Assembly (NCBI RefSeq): GCF_014650915.1
Contig: NZ_BMVW01000004.1
Span: 186,001 to 250,000, forward strand
Direction of reading: 5' to 3'
DNA: 64,000 bases
Origin: Streptomyces poonensis
GTDB taxonomy: Bacteria > Actinomycetota > Actinomycetes > Streptomycetales > Streptomycetaceae
Part shown: piece by piece, positions 34,542 to 42,968 of the stretch
Layout: every line of letters begins with the position of its first letter
Numbering within the stretch: position 1 is the stretch's first letter
Translations under genes and position numbers: made by a program
Notes under the pieces: model-generated
The model's database searches: none
What the model saw: only the letters and a program-made list of their open reading frames with translations
What the model was told of the DNA's origin: nothing

Positions 34542-35744
34542 CTAGAGGAAGGTGCGCCCCTCACCGCGGTACGTCGGCACGGTCGCCGTCACCTCGTCGC
34601 CCGACACCAGGTGCAGCGCGTCGAACCGCTCGCACAGCTCCCCGGCCTTCGCGTGCCGGAACCACACCTTGTCGCCGATGAGCAGGTCGTCCGCGGGCGC
34701 CCCGAGCAAGGGTGTCTGCACCTCGCCGGCGCCCTCCTGGGCGTCGTACCGGAGCCCTTCCGGCAGATACGGCACCGGCAGCCGGTCGCGGCCCGCGGCG
34801 CCCGAGGCCGGGTAGCCACCGCCGAGCACGGTGACGACCCCGACGCCCGGCCGGCGCACGACGGGCTGTGCGAAGAGCGCCGCCGGGCGGCCGGTGAACG
34901 ACGTGTAGTTGTCGAACAGCCGCGGCACGTACAGGCCCGACCCGGCGGCGATCTCGGTGACGGCGTCCTCCGCGGCGGTGTGCTGCACACTGCCCGTGCC
35001 GCCGCCGTTGACGAACTCCAGGTCCGGCGCCACGGCCCGGACCGCACGCACCACTTCGGCGCGCCGCTGCGCCAGTTCCCTCTTCGCGGCGGCCTGCATC
35101 AGCCGGACCGCCCGCGAGCGCAGGGGCCGCCCGGCGACCGCGTCACCGACCCCGGCTATGTGCCCCTCGTACGCCATGATCCCGACCAGCCGGAACCCCG
35201 GCCTCCGGGTGATCGTCCGGGCCAGCTCGGCGACCTCGGCGGGGGAGTGCAGCGGGGAGCGCCGGGCGCCCACGCGCACGCGCCCGCCGAGCAGCCTGAG
35301 GGAGGTGTCCAACTCCAGGCAGACCCGGACGACTTCGCGGCCGCCCTGCCGCGCCTCGTCGATCAGCCGCAACTGGGCGGGGTCGTCGACCATGACGGTG
35401 ACGGCGGCGGCGAGCTTGGGATCGCCCGCCAGTTCGGCGTAGCCCGCGCGGTCCGCCGACGGATACGCGAGCAGCACGTCGCCGAAGCCGGACCGGGCGA
35501 GCCAGAGGGACTCGGCGAGGGTGAAGGACATGACGCCCGCGAAACCCTCGCGCGCGAGGACCCGTTCGAGGAGTGCCCGGCAGCGGACGGACTTGCTGGC
35601 CACACGGATCGGCTTGCCGCCGGCCCTGCGGTGGAGGTCGTCGGCGTTCGCGTCGAACGCGTCCAGATCCACGATCGCGCAGGGCGCGTCGAGATGAGCG
35701 GTGGCCCGGTCGTAACGGGCCCGGTCAGCGGCACGGCCAGTCAT
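34542..35744 (-). CDS. fold-type III PLP enzyme, alanine racemase/D-threonine aldolase-like
   Basis: The 400-residue protein starts with a TIM-barrel PLP domain: APCAIVDLDAFDANADDL and IRVASKSVRC with the probable PLP lysine. It continues through YEGHIAGVGD and NGGGTGSVQHTA, and ends in a beta domain with WFRHAKAGELCERFDALHLV. It resembles the amino acid deaminase/aldolase (DSD1-like) group rather than true alanine racemase. Substrate is probably a D-beta-hydroxy amino acid, but this is not certain. ATG 35744 begins the conserved region; the frame stays open to 37529 only by chance. It is convergent with the SDR gene. Confidence 0.82.
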   Translation of the reverse strand: MTGRAADRARYDRATAHLDAPCAIVDLDAFDANADDLHRRAGGKPIRVASKSVRCRALLERVLAREGFAGVMSFTLAESLWLARSGFGDVLLAYPSADRAGYAELAGDPKLAAAVTVMVDDPAQLRLIDEARQGGREVVRVCLELDTSLRLLGGRVRVGARRSPLHSPAEVAELARTITRRPGFRLVGIMAYEGHIAGVGDAVAGRPLRSRAVRLMQAAAKRELAQRRAEVVRAVRAVAPDLEFVNGGGTGSVQHTAAEDAVTEIAAGSGLYVPRLFDNYTSFTGRPAALFAQPVVRRPGVGVVTVLGGGYPASGAAGRDRLPVPYLPEGLRYDAQEGAGEVQTPLLGAPADDLLIGDKVWFRHAKAGELCERFDALHLVSGDEVTATVPTYRGEGRTFL

Positions 35745-36029
35745 GAACGAAGCCTGCCAGACCGGATTACCGCAGGGTAGGGGGACGTTCCGGGCAGATG
35801 CCCCGGGCAAGCGGACTGGTTCCCTCTGGGCCCGCGTCAACCCGTAGAGTGACGCGAGCGCGGGGGACGACCCCTGGCCGGGATGGCGACGCGCCGCCAC
35901 GGGTACGGATGCCCGGGCGGACCCCCCGGACGGGCCGGCCCCCGGGTGAGGGCCGCTCTCCATGGGCGGCCGGACGCCTCGACGGACTCCGGGGCGACCC
36001 GGGTACGAGAAAACGGGGGGTGCAGGAAC

Positions 36030-37520
36030 ATGGAAGCGCGCCGTGCCTCCATCCCTCCGCGCCCGACGACTCCGCCGCGCCCTTCGACGCCCCCGCACAC
36101 GGCCGACCCGGCGGACGACGTCACCGTGGGCCCCGCCGCACCGGAGGACCGCACCGCGAGGACCGCTCCGGCGGGCAGCGCGGTGACAGGGGGCGCGACT
36201 CCGCACGGTACGCCGGCGAACAGCCCGTCGCCCGGCGGGACACCGCCCCCGCCGGCCGCGCGGCCAGCGGACGGCGCGCCCGTACCTCCGCGCCCCGCCC
36301 ACCGGCCGCCGCAGCCGGGCCACCCCGGCCCCGGCCGGACCTCCGCTCAGGACACCGCCCCCGTCACGCCGCCCCCGCCCGCGGCGACCGCACGCTTCCC
36401 GGACGGGCCGCCGCCCGCCACGGACGACGCACACCGCTCGGCCGCCGGGACCGCCGGCCCCGCCCCCGCTCCGGGCCGAGGACACGGGAGCGAGCCGGTA
36501 CCCCGGCCGGTCCCCCTCCCGGCCGGCGAGCCGACGGTTCGGCCGGGTTCCTTCCCGGCCGACGAGCCGACGGCACGGCTGACCCCCCTCTCCGCCGACC
36601 GGCCGGCCGGCGACGGCTGGGCGCCCCCCGCGGCCCCGGCCCCCTCCCGGCGTACCGCCGAAGCGCTCGGCCGGGTACTCGGCCCGCGGCCCGGAGGACG
36701 CCCCTACGTCACGCTCGCGCAGCCCGACATCCACCACAGGGAGACCCGCCGCGACGGCGCCGGACGGCGGCCCGGCCGGGCGCGCGTCGTGACGGCCACC
36801 GCCTGCGTCGTCCTCGGTCTCGGGCTCATCGGCGGGGCGGCGGCCGGAAGCTGGCTGGCCGGGGACGCGGACGCGGCCGGGGACCGCGGCGGCTTCGCCG
36901 CGGCCGGGGAGCTGTGGCACAGCGCGCCCGTCGACGAGCTGTTCCCGCCGACCGTCGAGGGCGAGGGCGCGGGCCCCGGGGGCGCCGACCGGACCTGGAC
37001 GCGGATCGCCGTGGCGCCCGACAGCGGCTGCGCCGACGCCTTCGACCCGCTGCTGCGCAAGGCCCTCGGCCCCGTCGGCTGCGCCCGTCTCCTGCGTGCC
37101 ACCTACACCGACTCCACCCACAGCTACGTCACCACCGTCGGCCTGCTCTTCACGAAGGCCGACTCCGCCGCCATGACCGCGCTGAAGACACAGTTCCGCA
37201 CAGAGGGCCTCGACCGGCGGACCGACCTGATGCCCCGCCCGTACGCCGCCCGGAACACCGTCGCGGCCGGCTTCGGCGACGACCAGCGTGCCTCCTGGGC
37301 CCTGTCCGTCCTCACCGACGCACCGGTCGTCGTGTACGCCGTCTCCGGGTTCGCCGACGGCCGCACCGTCACCGAGCCGCAGCCCGCCGAGGAGGCCATG
37401 AAGCCCGACGCCACCACCGCCCCCGCCCAGTCCGGCCTCGGCCACGAGGCGCGGGGCCTCGCCGACCGCGTGGAACGCGGACTGCGCAGGACCGTGTCGG
37501 CCGACGGGCAGTCCTCGTGA
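36030..37520 (+). CDS. proline-rich single-pass membrane protein paired with the mycosin-like protease
   Basis: The 496-residue protein has a disordered N-terminal half (about residues 1-250) very rich in Pro, Ala, Arg and Gly, one membrane helix (about 255-280, VVTATACVVLGLGLIGGAAAGSWLAG), and an outer domain of about 200 residues with two cysteines near DSGCADAF and GCARLL that may form a disulphide. I do not recognise the outer domain. ATG 36030 follows AGGAA. Its stop overlaps the protease start (GTGA), so the two are coupled and probably work together at the membrane. Confidence 0.75.
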   Translation: MEARRASIPPRPTTPPRPSTPPHTADPADDVTVGPAAPEDRTARTAPAGSAVTGGATPHGTPANSPSPGGTPPPPAARPADGAPVPPRPAHRPPQPGHPGPGRTSAQDTAPVTPPPPAATARFPDGPPPATDDAHRSAAGTAGPAPAPGRGHGSEPVPRPVPLPAGEPTVRPGSFPADEPTARLTPLSADRPAGDGWAPPAAPAPSRRTAEALGRVLGPRPGGRPYVTLAQPDIHHRETRRDGAGRRPGRARVVTATACVVLGLGLIGGAAAGSWLAGDADAAGDRGGFAAAGELWHSAPVDELFPPTVEGEGAGPGGADRTWTRIAVAPDSGCADAFDPLLRKALGPVGCARLLRATYTDSTHSYVTTVGLLFTKADSAAMTALKTQFRTEGLDRRTDLMPRPYAARNTVAAGFGDDQRASWALSVLTDAPVVVYAVSGFADGRTVTEPQPAEEAMKPDATTAPAQSGLGHEARGLADRVERGLRRTVSADGQSS

Positions 37521-38713
37521 GCGCGGCACCGCGCCGGGGAGCCGCCCTGCTGAGCGTCCTCCTCGCCGCCACCCTCGCCCTCCTCCCGGCCACCGCCGCC
37601 CACGCCGACGGCATCCGCGGCAAGCAGTGGGCCCTGGCGGCCATGCACACCGAGGAGGCCTGGCGGACCACGAAGGGCGCGGGCATCACGGTGGCCGTCC
37701 TCGACACGGGCGTGGACGACGAGCACCCCGACCTCAAGGGCAACGTGCTGCGGGGCAAGGACCTGGTCGGCTTCGGGGCGGGCCGGGGCGACAGCGCCTG
37801 GGCCAACCACGGCACCGCCATGGCCGGCATCATCGCCGGGCACGGACACGGCGCCGGCAACGCGGACGGCGTCCTCGGTATCGCCCCGGAGGCCAGGATC
37901 CTGCCCGTCCGGGTCATCCTGGAGGACAAGGACCCCGCGCGCGGCGAGGCCCGCAAGACCCGCGGCAACGCCCTCGCCGAGGGCATACGCTGGGCCGCCG
38001 ACCAGGGCGCCGACATCATCAACCTCTCCCTCGGCGACGACTCCGAGTCCGCCCACCCCGAACCCGCCGAGGACGCCGCCGTCCGGTACGCCCTGGAGAA
38101 GGGCTCCGTCGTCGTCGCCTCCGCCGGCAACGGCGGCGAGAAGGGCGACCACATCTCGTACCCGGCCGCCTACCCCGGTGTGATCGCCGCGACCGCCGTC
38201 GACCAGTACGGCACCCGCGCCTCCTTCTCCACCCGCCGCTGGTACGCCACCGTCAGCGCGCCCGGCGTCGACGTGGTCATAGCCGACCCCGACGGCGAGT
38301 ACTACGAGGGCTGGGGCACGAGCGCCGCCGCGGCGTTCGTCTCCGGCGCGGTCGCCCTCGTCCGCGCGGCCCACCCCGGCCTGACCCCCGCGCAGATCAA
38401 GCGGCTCCTGGAGGACACCGCCCGCGACGTCCCCGCCGGCGGCCGCGACGACTCCCACGGCTTCGGCTTCGTCGACCCGGCCGCCGCGATCGAGAAGGGC
38501 GCCGGCGTCAAGCCCGAGAGACGGACCGCGGCGGCGTACGGCCACAAGTACTTCGGCCCGGGCCCGGACCCGGCCGGGAGCGGCGGCGACGCGTTCGACT
38601 GGGCGGCCCCGGTCGCGGGCGGCCTCGGCGTCCTGCTGCTCGGCACGGCGGTGGTGGTGTGGCGGGGCCGCGACCGGCGGTACGCCGACGCCCCCCGGCC
38701 CGGCGCCCACTAG
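37517..38713 (+). CDS. subtilisin-family membrane-anchored serine protease, mycosin-like
   Basis: This 398-residue protein has a signal peptide (to about residue 30, ALLPATAAHA), the S8 catalytic triad Asp in VAVLDTGVD, His in NHGTAMAGIIAG and Ser in WGTSAAAAFVSGA, the oxyanion Asn in SAGNGG, and a C-terminal membrane helix (about 360-382) followed by a short basic tail. The layout is that of mycosins (MycP), the proteases of type VII secretion. The Ser motif reads GTSAAAAF and lacks the usual Pro. No other type VII component is in the window. Its start overlaps the proline-rich membrane protein gene. Confidence 0.88.
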   Translation: MSAAPRRGAALLSVLLAATLALLPATAAHADGIRGKQWALAAMHTEEAWRTTKGAGITVAVLDTGVDDEHPDLKGNVLRGKDLVGFGAGRGDSAWANHGTAMAGIIAGHGHGAGNADGVLGIAPEARILPVRVILEDKDPARGEARKTRGNALAEGIRWAADQGADIINLSLGDDSESAHPEPAEDAAVRYALEKGSVVVASAGNGGEKGDHISYPAAYPGVIAATAVDQYGTRASFSTRRWYATVSAPGVDVVIADPDGEYYEGWGTSAAAAFVSGAVALVRAAHPGLTPAQIKRLLEDTARDVPAGGRDDSHGFGFVDPAAAIEKGAGVKPERRTAAAYGHKYFGPGPDPAGSGGDAFDWAAPVAGGLGVLLLGTAVVVWRGRDRRYADAPRPGAH

Positions 38714-38718
38714 ACCGG

Positions 38719-39669
38719 CTACTCCCCGGCGCCGTCGCCCGTGACCACGGGCACCGCCGCCCGCGCCGCCGCCTCGACCAGCGCGATGCCCTTCGCCTTC
38801 GTGGTGCTGCCCCGCGACAGCACCGCGACCAGACAGTCGTCCCCGTCCACGGTGACCCGGCCGATGCTGTTGACCACCCACAGCCCGGTCGTACTGCGCG
38901 GCAGCCACCCGTTCTTCAGGGCGAACCCCGCCCCGGCGGTGCCGGCGGCCGACACTCCCCAGTCCTGGTCCTCGACGACACGGCCCATCAGTCCCTGGAG
39001 ATACGCGCGCGAGGCCTCACCGAGCTCCGACTCCGCGGCGTCCCCGAATATCTGCCGGAGCAGGACCAGCTGATCGGCCGCCGTCGTCTGGGTCAGCCCC
39101 CAGAGCATGCCCTGCCCGCCCTCGGTGCCGGTCAGCCCGAAGCGCTCGTTCGCGGCGTCCAGTCCGGCCGCCTGGCCGATGGTCCGCCACAGCGCGCTCG
39201 CGGACGCGTTGTCGCTCTCCTCGATCATCGCGGCGGCGTACTCCCTCTCCTGCGCGGTGAGCGTCCGCCCCGCGTCCTCGGCCTGCAGCAGCAGCGCCGC
39301 CAGGATGTCGGCCTTCACGATGCTCGCCGTGTCGAACGGCGCCGTCCCGTACGCCGCGCTCCGCCCGGACGCCGGATCCAGCACGGCCACGGACATCTCG
39401 GCGCCCTCCTCCACCGCCACGCCCTTCAACGCGATCGCGAGCAGCTCGTCCCGGTCCACTTCGGGCGCCGCCACAGGTTCCACCGAAGCCTCCTCCACCG
39501 CCGATGCCGCCGACGACGATACGGTGCCGTCCCCGCCGTGCGCCTGCCCCTTGACGTACCAGGTCCCGGCGGCCGTGCCGCCCAGCACGACGGCGGCGGC
39601 CAGCACGGAGCACAGGAGGCGGCGTCGCCGGACGGGACGGGCGCGGCGGCGGGCACGGCGAGAAGACAT
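38719..39669 (-). CDS. secreted/anchored serine hydrolase of the class A beta-lactamase fold
   Basis: The 316-residue protein has a very basic N-terminus, one membrane segment (about residues 18-40) and a hydrolase domain. The SxxK motif is SIVK (Ser116, Lys119), the second motif is SDN (152-154), and KNGW may be the third (KTG-like). The fold is that of penicillin-binding/beta-lactamase enzymes, but the active-site sequences differ from true class A beta-lactamases, and the Glu166-region is not clear. It may act on cell wall peptides. It is convergent with the mycosin-like gene (5 nt between stops). Confidence 0.78.
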   Translation of the reverse strand: MSSRRARRRARPVRRRRLLCSVLAAAVVLGGTAAGTWYVKGQAHGGDGTVSSSAASAVEEASVEPVAAPEVDRDELLAIALKGVAVEEGAEMSVAVLDPASGRSAAYGTAPFDTASIVKADILAALLLQAEDAGRTLTAQEREYAAAMIEESDNASASALWRTIGQAAGLDAANERFGLTGTEGGQGMLWGLTQTTAADQLVLLRQIFGDAAESELGEASRAYLQGLMGRVVEDQDWGVSAAGTAGAGFALKNGWLPRSTTGLWVVNSIGRVTVDGDDCLVAVLSRGSTTKAKGIALVEAAARAAVPVVTGDGAGE

Positions 39670-39819
39670 GGGGCCGATGCTGGGGGCCCGCCCTGTGCGG
39701 TTGATGGGACGTACGTGAGACGCGGGTCAGCGGACGCTGAGAATCACGTGAGCGCGGCGCACGGCGCGTTCCCGGGCCGGGCGAAGCGCGGGAGGCATGC
39801 CCCGATAGGGTCGGTGACC

Positions 39820-40551
39820 GTGGCGAACAAGAACATTCCCGACCCCGGTTTCGCGAACGACGACGGATCCGCCGATCCCCGGCTGAGCGCGGCGCTCGCG
39901 GCCTGGGCCGAGGACCGCACGGCTGTGCGGCCCGTCCTGGAGGCCCTCGAGGGCGCCCGGCTGCTCGTCCCCGTCGTCGCCGTGCTGGGCGAGGTCGAGG
40001 AGGACGAGAACGGGCTGCGCCGCGAGAAGACCAGCGACATGGCCGTACCGACCCTGAAGGCCGGCAGCCGCACCGCCCTGCCCGCGTTCACGTCCACCGA
40101 CGCGCTGGCGCTCTGGGACCCCGCGGCCCGCCCCGTCGCCGTACCCCTGCACCAGGCGCTCCAGGCGGCCGCGCACGAGAAGGCCGACACGGTCGTGCTG
40201 GACCTGGCCGGGCCGGTGCCCTTCGAACTGACGGGACCGGCGCTGCTCGCGCTCGCCGAGGGGCGGACCACGACGGATCCGCTCGCCGACCCCGCCGTGG
40301 TCGAGGCGGTGCGCGCCGCCGTCGCCGCCGAGCCCGCCGTGCTCCGCGCCCACCTCGGCCCCGGCCGGGCGGACGGCACGCTCGCCCTCGTCCTGGACCC
40401 GTCCGCCGCCCAGGCCGAGTCGGCCCGCGCGGTCGCCGAGCGGCTCGCGGCCGACGAGACACTGCGGGCCCGCCTGGTGCGCGGCCTCGACCTGGCACTC
40501 CTGCCGGCCGGGACGACGCCACCGGGCGAGCCCTTGTACGTACGTCAGTGA
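39820..40551 (+). CDS. SseB-family protein
   Basis: The 243-residue protein is related to the SseB N-terminal domain family: RLLVPVVAVLGE, KTSDMAVPTLKAGSRTALPAFTSTDALALW, and PVAVPLHQALQAA. It is soluble and has no catalytic residues that I can identify. Start is GTG 39820; GTG 39814 would add two residues. In Streptomyces it is a constant neighbour of infC; the function is not known. Confidence 0.8.
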   Translation: MANKNIPDPGFANDDGSADPRLSAALAAWAEDRTAVRPVLEALEGARLLVPVVAVLGEVEEDENGLRREKTSDMAVPTLKAGSRTALPAFTSTDALALWDPAARPVAVPLHQALQAAAHEKADTVVLDLAGPVPFELTGPALLALAEGRTTTDPLADPAVVEAVRAAVAAEPAVLRAHLGPGRADGTLALVLDPSAAQAESARAVAERLAADETLRARLVRGLDLALLPAGTTPPGEPLYVRQ

Positions 40552-40573
40552 TCCTGAAGGGACCTCGGGCGGA

Positions 40574-40984
40574 CTAGCCGAACACCGGCCCCGTGTACTT
40601 CTCACCGGGGCCCTGGCCCGGCTCGTCCGGAACGATCGACGCCTCGCGGAACGCCAGCTGCAGCGACTTCAGGCCGTCGCGCAGCGGCGCCGCGTGGAAG
40701 GAGCTGATCTCGGTCGCGCTCGCGTCGAGCAGGCCGGCGAGGGCGTGCACCAGCTTGCGGGCCTCGTCCAGGTCCTTGTACTTGTCGCCCTCCTCGGTCA
40801 GACCGAGCTTCACGGCGGCGGCGCTCATCAGATTGACGGCGACCGTCACGAGCACCTCGACCGCCGGGACCTCCGCGATGTCGCGGGTCATGTCGTCGAA
40901 GTCGGGGGCCCCGGAGGCGTCCGAGGGGGTTCCGGCGGAGTCCTTACGGGTCTCAGCGGGGTCCGAGGGGGAGGTGTCACTCAT
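40574..40984 (-). CDS. DUF1844-domain protein
   Basis: The 136-residue protein has an acidic, Ser/Asp/Pro-rich N-terminus and a helical DUF1844 core (about residues 38-105: AVEVLVTVAVNLMSAAAVKLGLTEEGDKYKDLDEARKLVHALAGLL). No enzyme motif is seen. It is convergent with the SseB gene and divergent from the infC operon. The function is unknown. Confidence 0.85.
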   Translation of the reverse strand: MSDTSPSDPAETRKDSAGTPSDASGAPDFDDMTRDIAEVPAVEVLVTVAVNLMSAAAVKLGLTEEGDKYKDLDEARKLVHALAGLLDASATEISSFHAAPLRDGLKSLQLAFREASIVPDEPGQGPGEKYTGPVFG

Positions 40985-41080
40985 GCCTCACACGATAGGC
41001 CCCGCGCGGGGCGCGCCCGTGCCCGGGAGGCGCCCGCACGCCGGTTCGCACCCGCCCCGGTGAGCTGCTAACCTTGGGTG

Positions 41081-41372
41081 ACGACCGGCCGGACACACCT
41101 GGTGCCCGGCCCGCAAGTGGAGGCTCCGAACTCCCACCTGACCGCCCTCCGGGACGGCAGGTCACCGGTCAGGCGCCCCACCGTTCCGTACGGACGGTGG
41201 AGTCGCCCGATGCGCGCCCCGCGGCCGACCGCGGCGGTGCTCCGGCAGTCTTGGAGCCCCGCCTGTGTCCCGTCCGGGGCATTTTTCATGCGCCGCGATG
41301 GTTGGTCCCTATGTCAGCCAGACATACGCGGCGGTCCGCCAGACCGCCGTGGGGTGCTACCGAGGAGGATCC
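41081..41372 (+). promoter_or_regulatory. structured leader of infC-rpmI-rplT
   Basis: About 290 nt separate a likely start of transcription (TAACCT at 41069-41074 as -10) from infC. Several stem-loops are visible. CCTGACC (41137-41143) pairs with GGTCAGG (41167-41173). CCACCG (41178-41183) pairs with CGGTGG (41195-41200). The intrinsic terminator at 41256 lies near the end. This is what is expected of a leader that senses free L20 or IF3, but the class cannot be named. Confidence 0.65.
41256..41286 (+). terminator. intrinsic terminator within the infC leader (attenuator candidate)
   Basis: GCCCCG (41256-41261) pairs with CGGGGC (41275-41280), followed by ATTTTT. A T-run is rare in this genome and the element sits upstream of infC, so conditional termination is likely. 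Confidence 0.7.
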
Positions 41373-42020
41373 ATCAGCGCCGAGCCCCGCATCAACGACC
41401 GGATTCGCGTTCCCGAGGTGCGACTTGTCGGTCCCAGCGGCGAGCAGGTCGGGATTGTCCCGCTTGCCAAGGCCCTGGAGCTTGCGCAGGAGTACGACCT
41501 CGACCTGGTCGAGGTCGCGGCGAACGCCCGTCCGCCCGTGTGCAAGCTCATGGACTACGGGAAGTTCAAGTACGAGTCGGCCATGAAGGCCCGTGAAGCG
41601 CGCAAGAACCAGGCGCACACGGTCATCAAGGAGATGAAGCTCCGGCCGAAGATCGACCCGCACGACTATGACACCAAGAAGGGTCACGTCGTCCGGTTCC
41701 TCAAGCAGGGCGACAAGGTCAAGATCACGATCATGTTCCGTGGTCGCGAGCAGTCCCGGCCCGAGCTGGGCTACCGACTGCTGCAGCGTCTCGCGGAGGA
41801 CGTCCAGGACCTCGGTTTCGTCGAGTCGAACCCGAAGCAGGACGGCCGGAACATGATCATGGTTCTCGGTCCGCACAAGAAGAAGACCGAGGCGATGGCC
41901 GAGGCCCGCCAGGCGCAGGAGGCCCGCAAGGCGGAGGCGAAGGCCAACCCCGGCCGCTCGCAGAACCCCGCCGACGAGGCGCCCGCCGAGGCTCCGGCCG
42001 AGGCGTCCGCCGAGGCCTGA
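41373..42020 (+). CDS. infC: translation initiation factor IF-3
   Basis: The 215-residue protein is IF3, which binds the 30S subunit and checks the start codon and initiator tRNA. The N-domain ([22 protein letters not shown]), the linker ([33 protein letters not shown]) and the C-domain ([16 protein letters not shown]) are complete. An Ala/Glu/Lys-rich tail of about 35 residues ends the protein. No ATG, GTG or TTG fits the conserved N-terminus. ATC at 41373 follows AGGAGG (41363-41368), and I take it as the start, as IF3 genes often use rare starts for autocontrol. The first rival start, GTG 41265, lies inside the terminator hairpin. Confidence 0.9.
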   Translation: MSAEPRINDRIRVPEVRLVGPSGEQVGIVPLAKALELAQEYDLDLVEVAANARPPVCKLMDYGKFKYESAMKAREARKNQAHTVIKEMKLRPKIDPHDYDTKKGHVVRFLKQGDKVKITIMFRGREQSRPELGYRLLQRLAEDVQDLGFVESNPKQDGRNMIMVLGPHKKKTEAMAEARQAQEARKAEAKANPGRSQNPADEAPAEAPAEASAEA

Positions 42021-42093
42021 CCCGGGACGCGAGTCCCAGGAGTCCCCGGACGCGCGTTTCGGGGGTGTCAACCGATAGACAGGACGTTCCGAC

Positions 42094-42117
42094 GTGCCCG
42101 GTTTCACGACCGGGCAC
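42094..42117 (+). promoter_or_regulatory. stem-loop between infC and rpmI
   Basis: GTGCCCGG (42094-42101) pairs with CCGGGCAC (42110-42117) around an 8-nt loop. It lies about 30 nt upstream of the rpmI start and may modulate translation or mark RNA processing. Confidence 0.45.
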
Positions 42118-42148
42118 CGGAGCGCCACGACGAGGAGAGAACGGCGCT

Positions 42149-42343
42149 ATGCCGAAGAACAAGTCGCACAGCGGTGCCAGCAAGCGCTTCAAGATCACCG
42201 GCTCCGGCAAGGTGCTCCGTGAGCGCTCCGGCAAGCGCCACCTGCTCGAGCACAAGTCGTCCCGTGTGACGCGTCGCCTCACCGGCAACGCCGAGATGGC
42301 CCCGGGCGACGCCAAGAAGATCAAGAAGCTTCTCGGCAAGTGA
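42149..42343 (+). CDS. rpmI: 50S ribosomal protein L35
   Basis: The 64-residue basic protein is L35: [21 protein letters not shown] and [14 protein letters not shown] are diagnostic. It lies between infC and rplT as in most bacteria. ATG 42149 follows GAGGAGAGAA. Its stop codon lies inside a strong stem-loop (42341-42371). Confidence 0.97.
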   Translation: MPKNKSHSGASKRFKITGSGKVLRERSGKRHLLEHKSSRVTRRLTGNAEMAPGDAKKIKKLLGK

Positions 42344-42371
42344 CGTCCGGCGCCTCGTGCGCCGTACGTCA
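42341..42371 (+). promoter_or_regulatory. stem-loop spanning the rpmI stop codon
   Basis: TGACGTCCGGCGC (42341-42353) pairs with GCGCCGTACGTCA (42359-42371) with one mismatch and a 5-nt loop. It begins with the rpmI stop codon and lies 68 nt before rplT; it may be a site for L20 control or a processing point. Confidence 0.55.
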
Positions 42372-42438
42372 GGACCGGGACCCATTCGTTTCCGGGCCGC
42401 GTGACGACCACCGCGGCCCCGCTACAAGGAGTTAACAA

Positions 42439-42822
42439 GTGGCACGCGTCAAGCGGGCAGTCAACGCCCACAAGAAGCGCCGGGCGATTCTCGAGCAGGC
42501 CTCCGGCTACCGCGGTCAGCGCTCGCGCCTGTACCGCAAGGCCAAGGAGCAGGTCACCCACTCGCTGGTCTACAACTACAACGACCGCAAGAAGCGCAAG
42601 GGCGACTTCCGTCAGCTGTGGATCCAGCGCATCAACGCCGCTGCCCGCGCCAACGGCATGACCTACAACCGCTTCATCCAGGGTCTGAAGGCCGCGAACG
42701 TCGAGGTCGACCGCAAGATCCTGGCCGAGCTGGCCGTCAACGACGCGGGCGCGTTCGCCGCGCTCGTCGAGGTGGCGCAGAAGGCGCTGCCGAGCGACGT
42801 CAACGCGCCGAAGGCCGCGTGA
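42439..42822 (+). CDS. rplT: 50S ribosomal protein L20
   Basis: The 127-residue protein is L20, an early assembly protein of 23S r[41 protein letters not shown] and [23 protein letters not shown] are full-length family landmarks. GTG 42439 follows AAGGAG. L20 often represses its own operon by binding mRNA structures upstream, which fits the stem-loops seen here. A strong terminator follows. Confidence 0.97.
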   Translation: MARVKRAVNAHKKRRAILEQASGYRGQRSRLYRKAKEQVTHSLVYNYNDRKKRKGDFRQLWIQRINAAARANGMTYNRFIQGLKAANVEVDRKILAELAVNDAGAFAALVEVAQKALPSDVNAPKAA

Positions 42823-42852
42823 CGCTGCGCTCGCTCTAGAGCCGACGAACAC

Positions 42853-42883
42853 GGACCCGCAGGCCGCACCGGCCTGCGGGTCC
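42853..42883 (+). terminator. terminator after rplT
   Basis: GGACCCGCAGGCC (42853-42865) pairs perfectly with GGCCTGCGGGTCC (42871-42883) around GCACC and is followed by TGTTTG. Confidence 0.88.
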
Positions 42884-42968
42884 TGTTTGTGTCCGCGATG
42901 TCTGTCGTGCCTGCCGTGTCTGTCGTGACCGCCGTGTCCGTGAACCGCTGAACCCCAAGGTGAACCGC

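Noticed and set aside
38719..39669. True class A beta-lactamase (resistance gene)
   Set aside because: The SxxK and SDN motifs fit the fold, but the surrounding active-site sequence differs and no clear Glu166 region is seen; a resistance role is not supported.
41265..41372. GTG 41265 as infC start
   Set aside because: It would lie inside the leader terminator hairpin and adds 36 residues not found in IF3 proteins.
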